A DNA stretch of 64,000 bases from Rutstroemia sp. NJR-2017a BVV2. Lineage: Eukaryota > Ascomycota > Leotiomycetes > Helotiales > Rutstroemiaceae. Position 1 is the stretch's first letter; each line of letters starts with the position of its first letter. The stretch lies in contig NJPS01000038.1 of NCBI GenBank assembly GCA_002946415.1, forward strand, positions 248,001 to 312,000. Reading direction: 5' to 3'. Both the position numbers and the translations under genes were made by a program. The notes below the pieces were generated by a model that was given only the letters and a program-made list of their open reading frames with translations, was not told where the DNA came from and ran no database searches. This document shows, one piece after another, positions 58,873 through 64,000 of the stretch.

Positions 58873-59315
58873 TGAATTCGGATATGTAAAGGGGAGCATC
58901 AGCAGTATTTAGTTAGGACTGTTCGCAGTACAAGAATAATTCATCCAAGACCCATCCATTGGATACAGTCAAAAGATATCGATACGATTAAATTGCATGA
59001 AACGATGAATGAATACTTGAGTACGAACGTAAGTTACAAACAATAAAAATTATTTTCCGAGCTCGGTCGGAGTTGCTTGTCGCGTGCTGCTTGCCGAAGA
59101 TGACAGCTTTGTACAAGACCCAACATTACAAACCCCCGCCAACATGCGCAATCACTTCTTCCTTTCGTGATTGTCGTCAGAAATATGAAATCATGACCAC
59201 ATTACTACAAGTCAATTCACATTCGGGGTAAATTCTTTTGTGCAGAGGCTCGGACAGGATGAGGCGTCCAAACCAACGGCTAATACTGCCACTCTTCATT
59301 CGTGAGCATGCATAA
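58873..59315. other. Intergenic region upstream of the Hrd3-like gene
   Basis: About 440 bases. It includes the promoter of the Hrd3-like gene and perhaps its unseen first exon, since the open frame that begins after a stop at 59313-59315 has no ATG. Confidence 0.4.
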
Positions 59316-61955
59316 TCGCATCTTGGAGCTTCAGGACCACTGACATTGTGCATCGTCATAGTTTGCTGGCAGTTCATATTTTCGATAGCTTGGGCACAAG
59401 TACACGATGAAAGTGATACCTCGCTCACTGCGGCCGGGAGCCCACAGCCATCGATTCAAGCTCAAGCTTCCACGGCCCAAGAACCGGTTCGAGAACATGT
59501 CATAAAGACAGATGGTGAGACTTATTTTGCAGGAAATGTACTGCAGCTGCTGATAGGATTCAAGAATTCGAAGTAGTCGATAAGGCCCTCCAAAGCCTGC
59601 GACGATACGAACGATCACATCCTCGAGCCGCGTACAAGCCTACTGGAATAGTCCAAACAATAATTCAATATGCCGTCGCCAGTTTGCCTAGATTGTTGTT
59701 TCAAGGACCGCCGACAGATGGAAGAAGCCCGGCACAATATAGAGTTCCGAGTCAAGTGGCAGACGCAGTGGTTTTGTTAGAGAAAGCTGCCCAAGTCAAC
59801 AGTTCGGATGCGATCTTCCTCTTGGCAGAGATGAACTTTTACGGGAACTTCTCATATCCAAAAGATTACTCCGAGGCCTTTAGAAGATACCACCAATTAG
59901 CAACCTTGGATGGGAACAGCTCGGCACAGCATATGGTTGGGTTTATGTATGCTACTGGCATTGGAGGCGCTGTCGAACGGGATCAAGCAAAGGCTTTGTT
60001 ATACCATACTTTTGCGGCCGAAGGCGGAAATACCAGATCTGCTATGACTGTTGCTTTCCGATATCATAGTGGGATTGGTGTGGCGAGGAATTGTGACATG
60101 GGCGTCAAATACTATAAAAATGTGGCGCAAAGGGCAATTGAATGGCATCGTTCTGGACCGCCTGGGGGAATGGCCTACGTCCAGGATTCATTTCATCTGG
60201 CTGACAACGAGGGCGGAATCTACGGCGAAGGAGCGAGTTTTAGCAGTGCTGGAAACAATGCTCTTCGAGGAGGACCTAGTTCAGACGCCCATGCAGCACT
60301 GGATGATGTCCTTGAGTATCTTGACTTGATGTCCAGGAAAGGTGATTTCAAAGCCACATTCAGCTTGGGTCGCATTCACTATGATGGCCAGAAAGGTCTG
60401 GCACGAAACATGAAGAACGCGAAATGGTATTTCATGAAAGTTGCGAAATTATACTGGACAAGAAATGGGCAGGTCATCGGCGCCGACAAACCTGGTCTGG
60501 AGAAGATTGCGACGAAATGCGCGGGGTATCTAGGACAAATGTTCCTGAGAGGGGAAGGAGTCGACCAAAGCTTCGAGAAGGCGCAAACCTGGTTCCAGCG
60601 CGGTATTAAGAGTGGTGATTCTGGCTCTCAGTATGGAATGGGCTTGATGTACCTCGAAGGTCTGGGTGTTCCAAAGAATTCAGTGCTAGCTCAACAACTT
60701 TTCAAAGCTTCCGCCGATCAAGGTTATGCTCCTGCTCAAGTTAGTCTGGGAGCAATGTACTTGGATCAAGGCACTGACAGCGACATAAAAGTCGCAAACA
60801 AGTATTTTGAACTTGCTCAACGATACGGCAACATTGAAGCTTATTACTTCTTGGGCGAGCTTATTGATCAAGGAGTGGGGCGTGATCGAAGCTGTCAGAT
60901 GGCGACGATGTATTATAAAAATGTCGCCGAAAAGGCGGAGCCCCTTTTGACTTCGTTTGCTGAGGCGAACATGGCCTATGAGCAAGGGGATTATGAACTG
61001 GCTTTACTGGGCTACATGCATGCAGCTGAGCAAGGCTACGAAAAAGCCCAGGCAAACGTAGCATATATCCTTGACCAGCAAAAGTCGAGATTGACTATAC
61101 CATCATGGCTATCATTTGTTTCAGAGTCACGACCACCGTTGTTGCAAAACGCGGCACTTGCTTTGATCTATTGGACCAGATCGGCTAAGCAGTCCAATAT
61201 TGATTCAATGGTCAAGATGGGAGACTACTATCTGAATGGTATCGGAACGCAGGCAGATATGGACAAAGCTGCATCATGTTATACAGCTGCATCTGAATAT
61301 CCCCCCAGTGCTCAAGCTTTGTATAACTTGGGCTGGATGCATGAGAATGGTGTTGGACTAGACCAGGATTTCCATCTAGCAAAACGATACTACGATCATG
61401 CATTGGAGACAAACGAAGAAGCATACCTACCAGTTACCCTGAGCTTATTCAAACTGCGTATAAGAAGTGCATGGAACAGCTTCACGCATGGCAAAGTCAA
61501 CTCAATTATTGACGAACCCAGTAAGTTCATGTCATCTATAATGTTCCGCATGCAATGCTAATATGAATCTAGCACCTCAAAAACAATGGTCATTATCTGA
61601 GTGGATTAGCAACTTCCTGCAAGACGACCACCCCTACTACGCAGATAACGATGATGACGACAATTATATCTCGGCAAACGATCCCATGCCAGGAGGCGAC
61701 GCTGACGGGCTATACGATGATCTTATCGAAGATGGAATTATAGAAAGCCTCATTATTATTGGACTGGCGGCCGCACTGGTATTCTTGATAGTATATAGAC
61801 AGCAAAGGCAGGAAGCTCACCGGAGAGGTGCAGGAGCGGGTGCAGACGCACAAAGGCAGGCAGTTGGAGGGCAGGCCCAGCAGGATAGAGGCGTCTTTCC
61901 TCAGCCGGGTGATCCAAATTTCAACGACTGGGTGGCGGGCGGAGTAGGTCATTAG
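59316..61955 (+). CDS. hrd3: Hrd3/SEL1L-like ERAD component, about 835 aa, 5' end unresolved
   Basis: Three exons join in frame: one ending at 59514, 59565-61520 and 61573-61955. A hydrophobic leader (IVIVCWQFIFSIAWAQ) precedes the luminal part, but its frame contains no ATG back to a stop at 59313, so a further 5' exon must exist. The luminal region has about ten Sel1 repeats (AQHMVGFMYATGIGGAVERDQAKALLYHTFAAEGG, GSQYGMGLMYLEGLGVPKNS, ALYNLGWMHENGVGLDQD). A single transmembrane helix near 765-785 (SLIIIGLAAALVFLIVY) and a cytosolic Arg/Gln-rich tail follow. Hrd3 is the ER membrane partner of the Hrd1 ubiquitin ligase and recruits misfolded glycoproteins. Length and topology agree. Confidence 0.92.
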
Positions 61956-62452
61956 GGACAGGAAAAAAGGATTCTGCATTTGTAATTAGAATAGCTTGTA
62001 TACTCATATGAAAAGGAATGAAAAGGATGATTAATGAGATTATGGACTTGGTTTGAAGTTAGCTACTGTAATACTAGGTCTTTTTTTCGTGTGGATTTAT
62101 GTCGATGTGCTTTTTCTTCAACATGTACCAGGCAACGCTTTGCAAATCGTAATATCAGAGATATTCATCAGATAAATTCTTTTCCTACATCAAAATTACG
62201 AGTTCCGATTTACCACGGCGCCTCTAGGTTCTTTCGATGCAATGCGGATGACGATTTCGGAAGGTGGAGCATAGGCGAACCTCCCCCAGACTCGTCAACA
62301 TTTAATCCGCGTTCCGCAACTTCATCATATCCCTCCACTAAACATTGGTCTTCCACCAAAACTTAAGTGGAAAGAATGCTTCACAAACTTACTCAATGAC
62401 TCACACTTGACAGCACTAACTAATTCTTTCGTCTCAGCTCAATTGATGCAAA
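61956..62452. other. Intergenic region between Hrd3-like and Sfr1-like genes
   Basis: About 500 bases between two plus-strand genes, giving 3' flank and promoter. A 110-codon frame at 62034-62366 has no recognisable domain and is not called. Confidence 0.4.
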
Positions 62453-63417
62453 ATGTCTACTTCAGCAGCGAAGCGTCGTCGCATCGAAGCTGCTAACAAT
62501 ACGCTTCAGAAACCTTTCCGTTCGCCTTTCAAAACGCCCTTCAAATCACCACTTCTCAATCGAAATTCACTCAACACTCCCACATCCGCTTCCGTCTCAA
62601 CTTCCACTCCATCTAAGCCAGTCAATTCTCCTCTCTCTCTATCTACGCCCGTTGCGACTCCGATTGCTCTAGCATCAAGGGCGTCCGCAGCCCGCGCAAA
62701 GAAAACATTCGCATCGCCTGTATCATCCGCAGCCCTAAATGCAGATCCGGATATTGCACCGTTGGTGAAGATGCAGAGAGATTTGGAGAGGCAGTTGAAG
62801 GAGGTGAAGCAGGAGTTGGAGGTGGTGGAGCAGGCGAGGAAAATTGAGAGAGACAGTGGGGAGGGGGACATTGATGGGGAATTGGTGCGGTTGTGTGAGA
62901 AGTGGAGAGAGGCGAGCAGAGGTGCGGCGGAGGAGTTGTTTGGGAAGGTTAGGGATCGGGTTAATAGGTATGTGATACTTCGGTCGCTGGGATCGCTGGG
63001 AGACGTCATTGCTGATTTGGTTAATGGAGTAGGATGGGTGGACCGAGAGCTTGGAAGGAAATGCAGAAGAGACAACAAGAATTTCAGAATCAATGGGATC
63101 AGGATGATGTGATTAATCAGAATCGTGAGGGTGATGAGGATGATGAAGATGCCGAGGGGAAGCATGTGGAAAAGAGGGATATCTATGCCGAGTACGACAT
63201 TGATCCTGAGACCGAGAACGAGAAGTCGCAGCGAGCTCCAGGTCTTGGTGATACCGGAGAGAACCCTGGAGAGGAAGACGTAGGTTTAGTATGTGTGCAG
63301 GTAGAGAATGTTGCTGATACTTTGCAGGAATTCACAATGGCTATGATGCTCAGGACACTGAATGTTGACTTGGCAATTATTGGGTACGACAAGCAAGAAC
63401 AGAGATGGGTGGATTGA
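62453..63417 (+). CDS. Sfr1/Mei5-like recombination mediator, 299 aa, 2 exons
   Basis: Exons 62453-62967 and 63033-63417 join in frame. The basic N-terminus has the KPFRSPFKTPFKSP motif seen in Sfr1/Dds20/Mei5 proteins, then a disordered Ser/Thr/Pro stretch. Residues 110-145 form a coiled coil (QRDLERQLKEVKQELEVVEQARKIE), followed by LVRLCEKWREASRGAAEELFGKVRDRVNRMGG, the conserved C-terminal core. An acidic region then leads to the end TMAMMLRTLNVDLAIIGYDKQEQRWVD. Sfr1 with Swi5 stabilises Rad51/Dmc1 filaments in homologous recombination. The longer acidic tail resembles other filamentous fungal homologues. No partner gene (Swi5) is seen nearby. Confidence 0.85.
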
Positions 63418-64000
63418 TTGGATGGATGAAAATTTACATGAGAAAGATGGCAATTGCAGGCGGTTGCTACAAAAGAAGGAATGTGTTTCTACATGCAACG
63501 GAAATATCTCGAAGGTATGCTTGAAAATCATGGCTTTTCTGCTCATCTCTAATCGAAGACAGAGATTAGCTATACTTATACCACTTTGCCTTCATTAATC
63601 TTAGGCCATGTTCAAAGGCTATAACAGCTGTCTGACAACCACCTCTACGGAGTAATTTGTGTTTGTGGACCCTTACGGAACCCGTTTTACAATGAGAAAT
63701 TCTCTACTGAGCCATTTCCTTGCAAGAAGATTTGCACCGCTTGAGCAAGTCCTGATCGGTCAAGTCCTCGGACCTAGAACTTGTTGGAGTGAAGCTCAAA
63801 TGTGTACTTTCTAAGTGAATATTCTCGTGTTGTTTCCTGGTTCATGCCTGTGGGTAGTAGAACTTCCCACATTCGGAGAAGCTTGATGAAATAGTGGTTC
63901 ATATGGCTCCAGCGTTTATTATATACATAGGGGAACATTGCATCTGGACCTAGCTGAAGCAATTTAGGATGCAGTCGGCGAGGTGCCTACTCGGACGGTG
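63418..64000. other. Right-edge intergenic region
   Basis: About 580 bases after the Sfr1-like gene. Short frames on both strands show no domain. Any next gene begins beyond the window. Confidence 0.4.

Overview
This window is nuclear DNA from a filamentous ascomycete (Pezizomycotina). Nearly every gene is split by short spliceosomal introns (about 45-200 nt) with GTRAGT-like donors, CTAAC/CTGAC-like branch points and YAG acceptors. The gene set is typically fungal: DUF6594 protein, exo-beta-1,3-glucanase, xylose reductase type aldo/keto reductase, Sds22, Hrd3, peroxisomal ABCD transporter, Sec61 beta. A leotiomycete (Sclerotinia/Botrytis-like) source is my impression only. Exon joins below were worked out by hand by requiring an open frame across each GT-AG (one GC-AG) junction; they are not backed by transcripts.

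Layout. 0-8.6 kb: an F-box protein (-), a stomatin/SPFH protein (+), then gene-poor DNA with a GA microsatellite. 8.6-13.4 kb: the most accessory stretch, with a small secreted cysteine-rich protein (+), a MITE-like element, a fold-back inverted repeat, a DUF6594 membrane protein (-) and, divergent from it, an unusual intronless protein with a zinc-binding N-terminus, a QPIS tetrapeptide repeat and two retropepsin-like domains (+). 13.7-17.6 kb: GNAT acetyltransferase (+), an HSD10-like dehydrogenase (-) divergent from a Rab4-like GTPase (+). 18.8-32.1 kb: four minus-strand genes: a 1108-residue Cys-rich-tailed protein, a 1308-residue sterol-glucosyltransferase-like protein with Vps13-like and ubiquitin-interacting segments, Sec61 beta, and a Psr1-type phosphatase. 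32.1-35.3 kb: gene-free, with a 241 bp LTR. 35.3-46.6 kb: ABCD transporter, a single-pass membrane protein, aldo/keto reductase, Sds22 (-) divergent from an alpha/beta hydrolase (+). 48.3-63.4 kb: BTB protein, GH5 exo-glucanase (-), an iron/2-oxoglutarate oxygenase (-) divergent from an FRG1-like protein (+), a WDR89-like WD40 protein, Hrd3/Sel1 (ERAD) and an Sfr1/Mei5-like recombination mediator.

The genes are mostly unrelated housekeeping functions and I see no secondary-metabolite cluster. Several adjacent pairs share short divergent promoters. The strongest candidates for something under-described are the tandem-retropepsin protein in the repeat-rich island at 10-13.4 kb and the glucosyltransferase with six UIM-like motifs.
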